A stretch of DNA of 64,000 bases from Halichoerus grypus (Eukaryota > Chordata > Mammalia > Carnivora > Phocidae): positions 5,807,163 through 5,871,162 of the forward strand of contig NC_135719.1 in assembly GCF_964656455.1 (NCBI RefSeq). The letters run 5' to 3'. Each line of letters begins with the position of its first letter. Position 1 is the stretch's first letter. Of this stretch, positions 20,721 to 32,234 are shown one piece after another. The notes under the pieces were generated by a model. That model was not told the DNA's origin. It did no database searches and was given only the letters and a program-made list of their open reading frames with translations. Position numbers and translations under genes: made by a program.

Positions 20721-21619
20721 ATGACAAAATGGAAAAACTCACCTAAAAAAAAAAAAAGAACAAGAGGCCGTACAGACTGCCAAGAACCTAATCAATACAG
20801 ACATTAGTAAGGTGTCGGAAGTAGAGTTCAGAATGACAATTATAAAGATAATAGCTGGGCTTGAAAAAAGCATAGAGGATACTAGAGAATCCCTCTCTGG
20901 AGAAATAAAAGAACTAAAGTCTAACCAAGTAGAAATCAAAAAGGCTATTAATAAGGTGCAATCAAAAATGGAGGCTCTAACTGCTAGGATAAATGAGGCA
21001 GAAGAGAGAATTCGTGATATAGAAGACCAAATGATGGAGAATAAAGAAGCTGAGAAAAAGAGAGAGAAAAAACTACTGGATCACGAGGGGAGAATTTGAG
21101 AGATAAGTGATACCATAAGATGAAACAATATTAGAATAATTGGGATCCCAGAAGAAGAAGAAAGAGAGAGAGGGGCAGAAGGTATATTGGAGCAAATTAT
21201 AGCAGAGAACTTCCCTAATTTGGGGAAGGAAACAGGCATCAATATCCAGGAGGCACAGAGAACCCCCCTCAAAATCAATAAAAATAGGTCAACACCCCAA
21301 TATCTAATAGTAAAACTCACAAATCTCAGAGACAAAGAGAAAATCCTGAAAGCAGCCTGGGACAAGAGGTCTGTAACCTACAATGGTAGAAACATTAGAT
21401 TGGCAGCAGGCCTATCCACAGAGACCTGGCAGGCCAGAAAGGACGCATGATATATTCAGAGCACTAAACAAGAAAAATATGCAGCCAAGAATACTATATC
21501 CAGCTAGGCTGTCATTGAAAATAGAAGGAGAGATAAAAAGCTTCCAGGACAAACAAAAACTAAAAGAATTTGCAAACACCAAACCAGCCCTACAAGAAAT
21601 ATTGAAGGGGGTCCTCTAA
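20721..21619 (+). pseudogene. L1 ORF1 remnant (RNA-binding chaperone)
   Basis: ORF1p is the trimeric RNA-binding protein of the L1 particle. The ATG at 20721 opens a basic start; a 13-base A run at 20745-20757 shifts the frame. 20812-21096 is a charged, heptad-like coiled coil (GLEKSIEDTRESLSGEIKEL). TGA at 21097-21099 and 21121-21123 break the frame before the RRM part (NNIRIIGIPEEEE). The C-terminal domain (LSTETWQARK, then ALNKKNMQPRILYPARLS) has another frameshift near 21440. The stop TAA is at 21617-21619. Confidence 0.9.
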
Positions 21620-21700
21620 GCAAAGAGAGAGCCTAAAAGTAACATAGACCAGAAAGGAACAGAGACAGTATACAGTAACAGTCACCTTATAGGCAATACA

Positions 21701-24700
21701 ATGGCACTAAATTCCCCATATCTTTCAATAGTTACCCTGAATGTAAATGGGCTAAATGCTGCAATCAAAAGACACAGGGTATCAGATTGGATAAAAAAAC
21801 AGGACCCATCAATATGCTGTCTGCAAGGAACTCATTTTAGACCCAAACACACCCCCAGATTGAAAGTGAGGGGGTGGAAAACCATTTACCATGCTAACGG
21901 ACATCAAAAGAAAGCTGGGGTGGCAATCCTTATATGAGACAATTTAGATTTTAAACCAAAGACTATAATAAGAGATGAGGAAGGACACTGTATCATACTT
22001 ACAGGGTCTATCTAACAAGAAGATCTAACAATTTTAAATATCTATGCCCCTAACATGGGAGTATCCAATTATGTAAGCCAATTAATAACAAAATCAAAGA
22101 AACACATTGACAATAATGCAATAATTGTAGGGGACATTAACACCCCCCTCACTGAAATGGACAGATCATCTAAGCAAAAGGCCCAACAAGGAAATAAAGA
22201 CTTTAAATAACACACTGGACCAGATGGACTTCACATATATTCAGAACATTCCATCCCAAAGCAACAGAATACACATTCTTCTCTAGTGCCCATGGAACAT
22301 TCTCCAGATTAGATCATATGCTAGGTCACAAATCAGGTCTCAACCAGTTCCCAAAGATTAGGATCATTGCCTGCATATTTTCAGACCACAATGCTTTGAA
22401 ACTAGAACTCAATCACAAGAGGAAAGTTGGAAAGAACTCAAATACATGGAGGCTAAAGAGCATCCTACTAAAGAATGAATGGGTCAACCAGGAAATTAAA
22501 GAAGAATTAAAAAAATTCGTGGAAACAAATGAAAATGAAAACACAACTGTTCAAAATCTTTGGAATGCAGTAAAGGCGGTCCTAAGAGGAAAGTATATAG
22601 CAATACAAGCCTTTCTCAAGAAACAAGAAAGGTCTCAAATACACCACCTAACCCTACACCTAAAGGAGCTGGAGAAAGAACAGCAAATAAAGCCTAAACC
22701 CAGCAGGAGAAGAGAAATAATAAAGATCAGAGCAGAAATCAATGAAATAGAAACCAAAAGAACAGTAGAACAGATCAACGGAACTAGGAGCTGGTTCTTT
22801 GAAAGAATCAATAAGATTGAGAAACCCCTGGCCAGACTTACAAAAAGAAAAGAGAAAGGACCCAAATTAATAAAATCATTAATGAAAGAGGAGAGATCAC
22901 AACACCAAAGAAATACAATTATAAGAACATACTATAAGCAACTATATGCCAGTAAATTAGACAATCTGGAAGAAATGGATGCATTCCTAGAGATGTATAA
23001 ACTACCAAAACTGAACCAGAAAGAGATAGAAAACCTGAATAGACCCATGACCAGTAAGGAAATTGAAGCAGTCATCAAAAATCTCCCAACAAACAAGAGT
23101 CCAGGGCCAGATGGCTTCCCAGGGGAATTCTACCAAACATTTAAAGAAGAATTAATAGCTATTTTTCTGAAACTGTTCCAAAAAATAGAAATGGAAGGAA
23201 AACTTCCAAACTCATTTTATGAGGCCAGCATTATCTTGATCCCAAAACCAGACAAAGACCCCATCAAAAAGAATTACAGACCAATATCCCTGATGAACAT
23301 GGATGCAAAAATTCTCACCAAAATACTAGCCAGTAGGATCCAACAGCACATTAAAAGAATTATTCACCATGACCAAGTGGGATTTAATCCTGGGCTGCAA
23401 GTTTGGTTCAATATCCGCAAATCAATCAATTTGATATAATACATTAATAAAAGAGAGAACAAGAACCATATGATCCTCTCAATAGATGCAGAAAAAGCGT
23501 TTGACAAAGTACAGCATCCTTTCTTGATTAAAACTCTTCAGAGTGTAGGGATAGAGGGTACATATCTCAGTATCATAAAAGCCATCTATGAAAAACCCAC
23601 AGCAAATATCATTCTCAATGGGGGAAAAACTGAGAAAGTGACCCTAAGTCTGTAAGGCTTAAACTTAAAAACTGAGTTACTGACCCTAAGGTCAGTAACA
23701 CGGAAGGGATGTCCACTATCACCACTGTGGTTCAACATAGTACTAGAAGTCCTAGCCTCAACAATCAGACAACAAACAAATAAAAGGCATCTGAATTGGC
23801 AAAGAATAAGTCAAACTCTCACTCTTTGCAGATGACATGATACTCTCTGTGGAAAACCCAAAGACTCCACCCCCAAACTGCTAGAACTCATACAGGAATT
23901 CAGTAAAGTGGCAGGATATAAAATCAGTGCACAGAAATCAGTGGCATTTCTATACACCAACAACAAGACAGAAGAAAGAGAAATTAAGGAGTCAATCCCA
24001 TTTACAATTGCACCCAAAACCATAAGATCCCTAGGAATAAATCTAACGAAAGAGGCAAAGAATCTGTACTCAGAAAACTACAGAATACTCATGAAAGAAA
24101 TGAGGAAGACACAAAGAAATGGAAAAACGTTCCATGCTCATGGATTGGAAGAACAAATATTGTGAAAATGTCTATGCTACCTAGAGAAATCTATACATTT
24201 AATGCAATCCCTATCAAAATACCATCCACTTTTTTCAAAGAAATGGAACAAATAATCCTAAAATTTGTATGGAACCAGAAAAGACCCTGGATAGCCAGAG
24301 GAATGTTGAAAAAGCAAAGCAAAGCTGGTGGCATCACAACTCCGGACTTCAAGCTCTATTACAAAGCTGTCATCATCAAGACAGTATGGTACTGGCACAA
24401 AAACAGACACAAAGATTAATGGAACAGAATAGAGAGCCCAGAAATGGACCCTCAACTCTATGGTCAACTAATCTTCAACAAAGCAGGAAAGAATGTCCAA
24501 TGGAAAAAAGACAGTCTCTTCAACAAATGGTGTTGGGAAAATTGGACAGCCACATGCAGAAGAATGAAACTGGACCATTTCCTTACACCACACACAAAAA
24601 TAGACTCAAAATGGATGAAAGACCTAAATGTGAGACAGGAATCCATCAAAATCCTAGAGGAGAACACAGGAAGCAACCTCTTCGACCTTAGCCGCAGCAA

Positions 24701-25564
24701 CATCTTCCTAGAAACATCGCCAAAGGCGAGGGAAGCAAGGGCAAAAATGAACTATTGGGACTTCATCATGATAAAAATCTTCTGCACAGCAAAGGAAACA
24801 GTCAACAAAACCAAAAGACAACTGACAGAATGGGAGAAGATATTTGCAAATGGCATACCAGATAAAGGGCTAGTATCCAAAATCTATAAAGAACTTATCA
24901 AACTCAACACCCAAATAACAACTAATCCAATCAAGAAATGGGCAGACGGCATGAACAGACATTTCTGCAAAGAAGAAATCCAAATGGCCAACAGATACAT
25001 GAGAAAGTGCTCAGCATCACTCGGCATCAGGGAAATCCAAATCAAAACCTCAATGAGATACCACTTCACACCAGTCAGAATGGCTAAAATTAACAAGTCA
25101 GGAAATGACAGATGTTGGCAGGGATGTGGAGAAAGGGGAACCCTCCTACACTGTTGGTGGGAATGCAAGCTGGTGCAGCCACTCTGGAAAACGGTATGGA
25201 GGTTCCTCAAAAAGTTGAAAATAGGGCTACCCTATGACCCAGCAATTACACTACTGGGTATTTACCCCAAAGATACAAATGTAGTGATCTGAAGGGGCAT
25301 GTACCCCCCAATGTTTATAGCAGCAATGTCCACAATAGCCAAACTATGGAAAGAGCCAAGATGTCCATCAAGAGATGAATGGATAAAGAAGATGTATATA
25401 TATACAATGGAATACTATGGTATATATACACAATGGAATACTATGCAGTCATCAAAAATGAAATCTTGCCATTTGCAATGACATGGATGGAACTAGAGGG
25501 TATTATGCTAAGTGAAATAAGTCAATCAGAGAAAGACAATTATCATATGATCTCACTGATATGA
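21701..25564 (+). pseudogene. L1 ORF2 remnant (endonuclease and reverse transcriptase)
   Basis: ORF2p nicks DNA and reverse-transcribes RNA at the nick. The start at 21701 gives an N-terminus containing LSIVTLNVNGLN. Endonuclease motifs NIYAPN, GDINTP and SDHNAL are present, but codon 43 (21827-21829) is GGA, giving CLQGTH where the catalytic Glu belongs. Stops begin at 21935-21937. The longest open piece (22318-23439, 373 codons) holds the linker and RT start ([24 protein letters not shown]). FADD is intact at 23825-23836 in a shifted frame. The C-terminal cysteine motif is [18 protein letters not shown] (ORF piece 24444-25292). A TGA at 25290-25292 and a 26-base duplication near 25400 break the end. 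Confidence 0.92.
25394..25446 (+). repeat. 26-base tandem duplication in ORF2 end
   Basis: TATATACAATGGAATACTATG occurs twice, separated by one unit length, where L1 normally has a single copy. It contributes to the frameshift at the ORF2 C-terminus. Confidence 0.8.
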
Positions 25565-25836
25565 GGAATTTGAGAAACAAGACAGAGGATCATAGGGGAA
25601 GGGAGGGAAAAATGAAACAAGATGAAACCAGAGAGGGAGACAAACCATAAGAGACTCTTAATCTCAGGAAACAAACCGAGGGTTGCTGGAGTGGAGGGGC
25701 TTGGGAGGGATGATGTGGCTGGGTGATGGACACTGGGGAGGGTATGTGCTATGGTGTGTGCTGTGAATTGTGTAAGACTGATGAATCACAGACCTGTACC
25801 CCTGATACAAATAAGACATTATATGTTAATAAAAAA
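25565..25836 (+). mobile_element. L1 3' UTR and tail
   Basis: CTTAATCTCAGGAAACAAAC, GGTGATGGACACTGGGGAGGG, GTGAATTGTGTAAGACTG and TATATGTTAATAAAAAAAA. The first part of the composite element at 453-775 carries the same 3' UTR type. Confidence 0.9.
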
Positions 25837-26019
25837 AAGTCTCTTTTGTTCTATATCAGTACTGCTAACCCAGCTTTCTTTTGACATCTATTTGCATGGT
25901 AAATGTTTCTCCATCCCCTCACTTTCAATCTGCAGGTGTCTTTCAGTCTGAAATGAGTCTCTTGTAGGCAGTATATAGATGGGTCTTATTTTTTTATGCA
26001 CTCTGTCACCCTATGTCTT

Positions 26020-26071
26020 ATTTATTTATTTATTTATTCATTCATTCATTCATTCATTCATTCATTCATTT
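26020..26071. repeat. (ATTT)n(ATTC)n microsatellite with duplicated flanks
   Basis: About four ATTT units are followed by about eight ATTC units. TCACCCTATGTCTT occurs immediately before (26006-26019) and after (26072-26085), whereas the L1 it interrupts should have it once. Confidence 0.9.
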
Positions 26072-26539
26072 TCACCCTATGTCTTTTGATTGGAGTGTTT
26101 AGTCCATTTACGTTCAAAGTAATTATTGATAGATATGTATTTATTGCTATTTTATTACTTATTTTTTGGTTGTTTTTGTAGATTTTCTCTGATCCTTTCT
26201 TCTCTTGCTCTTTCATGGTTTATTGGCTTTCTCCAGTGATATATTTAGATTCCTTTCTCTTTATTCTTTGCATATCTATTTCTGGTTTTTGATTTGTGGT
26301 TACCATTAGGTTTGTATATAAGCTCTTCTGCATGTAGCTGTCTATATTAAGTTGATGGTCACTTAAGTTTGAACACATTCTTTACTCCTCACCTCCCCTT
26401 CTACATTTGAGGCATGTGGTGACATACTTTACATCCTTTTGTGAGTCCCTTGACATTTTTACAGATATACTTTTTTTTTTTGCTGCTTTTGTGCTTCCAA
26501 CTTTTTTACTCTCACTTACGGTTTTTCTTCCCACTCAAA

Positions 26540-27000
26540 GAGCCCTCTTTAATATTTTTGCAGGGCTGGTTTAGTGGTCATGGACTCCTTTAGTTTTTGT
26601 TTGTCTGAGAAACCCCATATCTCTCCTACTCTGAATGGTAGCCTTGCTGCATAGTTTCCTTGGCTGCAGATTTTTCCCTTTCAGCGCTGTGAATGTATCA
26701 TGCCACTCCCTTCTGGCCTGTGAAGTTTCTGCTGAAACATCTGCTGATGCCCTTATGGGGTTTCCCTTGTATGTAATTGTTTTCTTTTTCTTTAGCACTA
26801 CTTTTCCCTTTCTTTTTTAAAAAATTTATTTTTACGTAATCTGTACACCCAACATGGGGCTCAAACTCACAACCCGAAGATCAAGAGTTCCATGTTCTAT
26901 GGACTGAGCCAGCCGGGTCTCTTACTTTTTGCCATTTTAATTACTATGTGTCTTGGTGTGGGCCTCCTTGGATTGATTTTGTTCGGAGTTCTACTTCAGG
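26540..27000 (-). pseudogene. L1 ORF1 C-terminal remnant
   Basis: The minus frame 26571-26798 reads SAETSQARREWHDTFTALKG and LQPRKL, the C-terminal domain of L1 ORF1p. A short SINE at 26817-26921 interrupts the part upstream in the gene, and the N-terminal half is absent. Confidence 0.82.
26817..26921 (-). mobile_element. Short-type Can-SINE in L1
   Basis: TTTACGTAATCTGTACACCC, GGGGCTCAAACTCACAACCC and GACTGAGCCAGCCGGG. No CT-rich middle. The flanks CTACTTTTCCCTTTC and CTTACTTTTTGCC are only weakly alike. Confidence 0.85.
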
Positions 27001-27047
27001 CGGGCAGAACAAACTCCACAACTAAATGTGGACCAGTGCTGCGTTAC

Positions 27048-27231
27048 TGATTTATTCGAGAGAGAGAGAGAGAGCACACCAGAGGGGAGAGGGGCAGAGA
27101 GAGAGAAGGAGAAGCAGACTTCCTGCTGAGCAGGGAGCCTGATGCCTGATGCAGGGCTTGATCCCAGGACCCCGGGATCATGACTTGAGCTGAAGGCAGA
27201 CCCTTAACTGACTGACCCATCCAGGTGCCCC
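27048..27231 (-). mobile_element. Can-SINE in L1
   Basis: TGATTTATTCGAGAGAGAGAG and a head ending CAGGTGCCCC. A short internal GATGCCTGATGC duplication is visible. A clear target repeat is not seen; the left flank is an inverted piece of L1 5' UTR. Confidence 0.88.
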
Positions 27232-28413
27232 TATGATCATTACTTTAAATTCTCTTTCAGGCATATTATTTATCTCCATTTTGCTTAAGTCTCTGGCTGT
27301 CATTTTTGTCCCGTTCTTTCATTTGGGACATAGTCCTGTGTCTCCTCATTTTGCCTAACTCTCTGTGTCTGTTTCTCTGTGTTAGGAAAGTCAGCTACAT
27401 CTCTTGCTCTTACAAGTAATGGCGGAGCAGGCATTTTTAATAAGGTGGCACTGGTTCTTTTCCACAGGGGATGCAAAGCCACTGGGGAGTCCAGGGTGGC
27501 CATGGTTGCTCCTTGAATTGCTCATGGGAGGGTGGGTGGTGTAGTTTTAACAAGATGCGGTTGTCTTCCTCAGGAGGTTGGGAGATGCAGTGTTGGCAAG
27601 GTTTGCACCTGCCTTTCAGAGAAGGAGACCTGCCGACCTGGGACTGAGGCAGGTCTGGTTAAAGGGGTAGGGGCACAGTGTCAGCAAGTTAGGTGGTGAA
27701 TGCCTGGCTGCACTGTTTCCTGGAGGTGGTTGTGTGTTTATGCTGAGAGGCAGGGGAAATGGCGCCTGCCAACTCCTTTGTCCCTGAAGTCCCTCAGGGA
27801 ACTCTGAGATTAGTAACCAACTCTCTCTCCTGTATGCTCCAGGCATTTTTCAAACTGCTGCTTCTATGCCGTATCTCTGCAGGCTGTTTGTTGTGCTTTC
27901 TCTTTAAGGGTGGGGACTCAGCTTCCTATCTCTCTCTGGGCTCTCCCAGAGCCAAACCTGCTCATTTTTGAAGTTCCAGGCTTTATGTCTCACTGGCTGA
28001 AAGAACTTAACCAAATTTGGCCCCTCTGATTTTCAGCACTAAATGCTATGTGGATTTGTCTTCCCTGTACAAGCTCCCTGGTGTGATAGTTTCTCACCCC
28101 TCTCTGCACCCATGGCTCCTTCTCTCCTCTGGTCAGACCCACAGGGCTTAGCTCTCTTCACCGCATCCCTGCCCTGCCTACCTTCTTCAATGTGGCCTCT
28201 TTTCTACATTTAGTTGTGGAGTTTGTTTTGCCAGTCTTCAGGTCATTTTCTGGGTTATTTGCACTGATGTGAGTGTTATCTAGTTGTATCCATGGGAGGA
28301 GGTGAGTTTAGGGTCCTACTACCGTGCCAGCTTCCTGGCAGTGACTCTTGCTTTTTTTCTTCATTTTGTAACTCTATGTGTTTTGATTGGAGTGTTTAGT
28401 CCATTTATATTCC

Positions 28414-28603
28414 TTTTTTTTTTTTTTTAAGATTTATTTATTTATTTATTAGAGAGAGAGAGAGCATGAGAGGGGGGAAGGGCAGAGGGAGAACCAGACT
28501 CCCCGCCGAGCAGGGACCCCGATGTGGGACTCGATCCCGGGACTCCAGGATCATGACCTGAGCCAAAGGCAGTCACTCAACCAACTGAGCCACCCAGGCG
28601 CCC
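28414..28603 (-). mobile_element. Can-SINE in L1
   Basis: A T run and a head ending GAGCCACCCAGGCGCCC. A perfect 17-base target duplication TAGTCCATTTATATTCC lies at 28397-28413 and 28604-28620. Confidence 0.96.
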
Positions 28604-29206
28604 TAGTCCATTTATATTCCTAATAATTTTTAATAGATATGTATTTATTGCCATTTTGTTACTTTTGTTAATCATTTTTTGGAGTTCTTCTCTGTTCCTT
28701 TCTTCTCTTGCTCTCTTCTCTCATGGTTTGCTGGCTTTCCTTAGTGATAGACTTGGATTCCTTTCTCTTTATGTTTTGCATATCTATCACGTTTTTGATT
28801 TGTAGTTAGCATTAGGTTTGTATGTAACATCTTCTGCATATAGCCATCCATATTAAGTGGATGGTCGCTTCAGCTTGAACCCATTCTAAAAGCACTAAAT
28901 TTCTACTCCTCTCCCCTTCATGTTTTACATATATGGTGTGATAGTTTACATCTTTTTATTCTGTGAGTCTCTTGATTGATTTTTATAGATATACTTAATT
29001 TTACTGCTTTTGTGCTCCCTACTCTTCTTACTCCTGTTTATGGTCTTTCCTTTCCACTCCAAGGGTCCCCTTTAACATTTCCTGTAAGGCTGGTTTAGTG
29101 GTGAAGAATTCCTTTAACTTTTGTTCATCTGGGAAACTCTTTTTCTCTTCTCTTTATCTGAATGATAGTCTTACTGAATAGAGAATTTTTGATTGCAGGG
29201 TTTTTG

Positions 29207-29237
<31 letters not shown>

Positions 29238-30359
29238 TGTTTTTTCCTTTCAGTACTGTGAATATGTCATGCCACTGTCTTCTGGCCTGCAAAATTTCTG
29301 GTGAAAAATCAACTGTTAGCCTCATGGGATTTCCCTTGTGTGTAACTGTTTTCTGTTACTCCTTTTAAAATTCTCTCTTTACACTACTTTTTGCCATTTT
29401 AATTACTACGTGTCTTGGTGTGGATCTTCTTGGGTTGATTTTGTTGGGGGTGGGGGAGGGTCTCTGTGCCTCCTGGATCTGGATTTCTGTTTTCTTCCCT
29501 AGTTCAGAAAGTTTTCTGTTATTATTTCTTCAAATGAATTTTCTGCCCCCTTTTCTCTCTCTTCTCCTTCTGGGATGCCTATAAGGGGAATGTTATTACA
29601 CTTGATAGTGTCACTGAGTTCCCTAAATCTATTCTTATTTTTTATCGTTTTTTTTTTTTTTTTTTTTTTCTCCTGTTCAGCTTGATTGCTTTCCATTACT
29701 CTGTCTTCCAGGTCACTGATCCATTCTTATGCTTCCTCTAGCCTAACTTAATTTTAGTTATTGAGTTCTTCATCTCTAATTTTTAAAAATGTTTTCTATT
29801 TCTTTGTTCAGGATCTCACTGAAATCCTTCACTCTTTTCTCAAGTCCAGTGAGTATCTGGATGATCATTACTTAAAATTCTCTATCAGGCAAATTACTTG
29901 TCTCTGTTTTATTTAGCTCTCTTGCTGTGATTTTGTCTTGTTCTTTCATTTGGGACATATTCCTCTGTCCCCTCATTTTGTCTAACTCTCAGTGTCTGTT
30001 TCTGTGCAATAGGAAAGTCAGCTACATCTCCTGCTCTTGAAAGTGGTGGCCTTATAAAGAAGAGGTCCTATAGTGCCCTGAAGTGCAATGTCCCCTGTTC
30101 ACTAGACCCTCGTTCTTCAGGCGTGTCTCCTAGTTGTGTTATGTGCACCCTACCTTTGTGGCTGAGCCACATTTGCCTTCAGTCCAGTCACCTGCAGTGG
30201 TTCTTTTTGCCTGTTTTGGACAGTGTTTGGTCCCCATGTTGTTAATAGGTCAGTCTGGGTCTGCCTTGAGCTTATGTTGGGTCAGAACAGGCATTTGCCC
30301 GAGCTGGGTGGCACCAAACTGCAAGGCACTCTCCCTTTGTTGTCCCCTGAGAAGCTTTC

Positions 30360-30570
30360 AAAGATTTATCTATTTATTTGAGAGAGAGAGAGAGCAAGAG
30401 AGCATATGCTTGTGCTTGTGGGGGGAGGGGCAAAGGGAGAGAGAATCTCAAGCAGACTCTGTTCTGGGCACAAAGCCTGATGTGGGGCTCAGTCCCATGA
30501 CCCTGAGATCATGACCTGAGCCAAAATCAACAGCCAGACGCCAAACTGACTGAGCCAACCAGGTGCCCCA
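30360..30570 (-). mobile_element. Can-SINE in L1 5' UTR
   Basis: AAAGATTTATCTATTTATTTG, a GA run and a head ending GAGCCAACCAGGTGCCCC. A perfect 17-base duplication TCCCCTGAGAAGCTTTC lies at 30343-30359 and 30571-30587. Confidence 0.96.
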
Positions 30571-30640
30571 TCCCCTGAGAAGCTTTCTTTGGTGGGTGGG
30601 GCCTGTAGTCAGACCAGATGTTCATGATCCAGTGTTGATA

Positions 30641-31500
30641 GGTGTGTATTTTTAGAAATTTATCCATTTCCTCTAGGTTAACCAATTTGTTGATGTACAA
30701 TTGTTCACAATATTCTCTTACAATAGTTTTTATGTCTGTAAAATCAGTTTAAGCTCTCCTCTTCCATTTCTGATTTTAATTATTTGAGTCTTCTCTCTTT
30801 TTTTCTTAGTTAATCCAGCTAAGTGTTTGTCAACTTTGTTTATCTTTTCAAAAACCAACTTTTAATTTTGTTGATTTTTTTCTATTGTTTTTTTCTATTC
30901 TCTATTTTGTTTATCTCTGCTCTAATCTTATTATTTCCTTCCTCTGCTAGCTTGGTTTTAGTTCGTTCTTCTTTTTCTAGTTGCTTGAGGTATGAAGTTA
31001 GGTTGTTGATTTGAGACCTTTCTTTTTTCTTTTCTTTTTTTTTTTTTTTTAAATATAAGCGTTTACAGCTATAACGTTCCCCCTGCTTTCGCTGCATCTC
31101 ATAAGATTTGGTATGCTGTGTTTTTGTTTTCATTTGTCTTAAGGTATTTTCTAATTTCTCTTATAATTTATTCTTTGGCTCATAGGTGATTTAACGGCCA
31201 TGTTCTTTAATTTCCATGAATTTGTGGATTTTCATTTTCCTTCTGCTATTGATTTCTAGTGCCTTCCATTGTTATTGGGAAAAGATACCTTCTATGATTT
31301 CAATCATTTAAATTTGTTAAGACTGTTTTGTGGCCTAAAATGTGGTTTATCTTGTTTTGTACGTACTTGAGAAGAATATACATTCTGTTGTTGTTGGGTG
31401 TTCTGCATATATCTGTTAGGTCCAATTAGTCTGTAGTATCATTCAGGTCATGCATTTACTTATTGATCTTCTGTCTGGTTATTCTATTTCTTTCCTTTAA
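30641..31500 (-). mobile_element. Old L1 ORF2 fragment (minus)
   Basis: GTGTGTATTTTTAGAAATTTATCC, CTCTGCTCTAATCTTATTATTTCC and GCTTGAGGTATGAAGTTAGG match the linker and RT start of L1 ORF2 in reverse. The T-rich run at 31022-31053 lies inside it. Confidence 0.82.
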
Positions 31501-31935
31501 AAAATTATACAATATATTGAAAGAAATACATTCACATGGTTCAGAATTTTAAAAGTACATGAGGTCCTTCCATTTTTGTCTCCCACTCTCCAGTTCTCCT
31601 CTCCAGAGGCACCCAGTGTTATCAGTTTCTTGGCTCTTTTGGAAGCTTTAAACAAAATACATATTTCTGGGGCTCTTCCTAGAGTTTTTGATATAGTAGA
31701 TCTGGGTAGGGTTCTGGAAAACTGTACTTTTAGTAAGCCTCCACACAAGGTGATTCTGTTGCTCCAGATTTGAGGATTACAGCTCTAATCATCTTTTACA
31801 TAAATGAACATGTGGCTCAGGCATTTTATTGAAAAGGACTAAGGCACTGAGTGGGATAGGCTACTCAGGGTAGATAATTGAGGAACAGAAATTTTCAAAG
31901 AATAAAAGGCCATCAAAAAGAGCATTTTGCAGCTG
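31501..31935. other. Unassigned, possibly old repeat
   Basis: CATGGTTCAGAATTTTAAAAG and GAGGCACCCAGTGTTATCAG look like an old interspersed repeat, but I cannot name the family. No gene is seen. Confidence 0.4.
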
Positions 31936-31939
31936 GGCA

Positions 31940-32130
31940 GTGGTGTGGAGAAATGGCTGGTCTGGAATTAGGAGTCCTGGGTTCTCGTCCCAGATTTGCC
32001 ACCAGTTTTTGGGGATGTTGGACACTAGTCAGTGCCCTTCTCTGTCCTAGGTTTCCTACCCATGAAGTGAAGAGACTGGACAAGATAGTCTCCAGAGCCA
32101 CCTTCCCTGCAGCTCTTACATTAGGGGATT
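31940..32130 (+). repeat. MIR
   Basis: TCTGGAATTAGGAGTCCTGGGTTC, CCCAGATTTGCCACCAG and AGGTTTCCTACCCATGAAGTG follow MIR order. Confidence 0.75.
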
Positions 32131-32234
32131 CCAAGCCTCTGCTTTCCCATAACCCATCCATGTGCTTGTCAGTGTTTCAGAATGTTTGCATCCATATTCA
32201 TCATTCCCTCCCTCCCTCCTCAGATGTGTACTGA

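Larger units (their letters stand above)
18528..25836 (+). mobile_element. Full-length carnivore L1, inactive
   Basis: A complete L1 layout: 5' UTR (18528-20720), ORF1 (20721-21619), ORF2 (21701-25564), 3' UTR and A tail. It sits in a minus-strand L1, and AAATTTATTTTG / AAGTCTCTTTTG at 18516-18527 and about 25837-25848 fit as a decayed target repeat. Two minus-strand SINEs in the 5' UTR came later. Stops and frameshifts in both ORFs mean it cannot move itself. Length without SINEs is about 6.9 kb. Confidence 0.93.
14150..28345 (-). mobile_element. Large minus-strand L1, split by a full-length L1
   Basis: Reading right to left: 5' UTR about 28345-27232, ORF1 C-terminal remnant about 27000-26540, ORF2 start near 26135, then ORF2 to about 14590 and a 3' UTR to 14150. 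The plus-strand L1 18528-25836 and several SINEs lie inside. The two sides match across the insertion: 18300-18515 carries ORF2 upstream of the RT domain and 25849 onward continues it. Both ORFs have many stops. Confidence 0.85.
28346..30640 (-). mobile_element. Second minus-strand L1, 5' part only
   Basis: It repeats the plan of the neighbour to the left: ORF2 start (TTGATTGGAGTGTTTAGTCC at 28383), inter-ORF, ORF1 (29090-29700: FSPEILQARRQWHDIFTVLKG and NNIPLIGIPEGEE) and 5' UTR (CATTACTTAAAATTCTCTATC onward). The ORF2 body is missing. All frames are broken. Confidence 0.82.

Noticed and set aside
22318..23439. 373-codon frame as a cellular gene
   Set aside because: It reads as the linker and reverse transcriptase start of L1 ORF2 and lies in ORF2 order inside a full-length L1.
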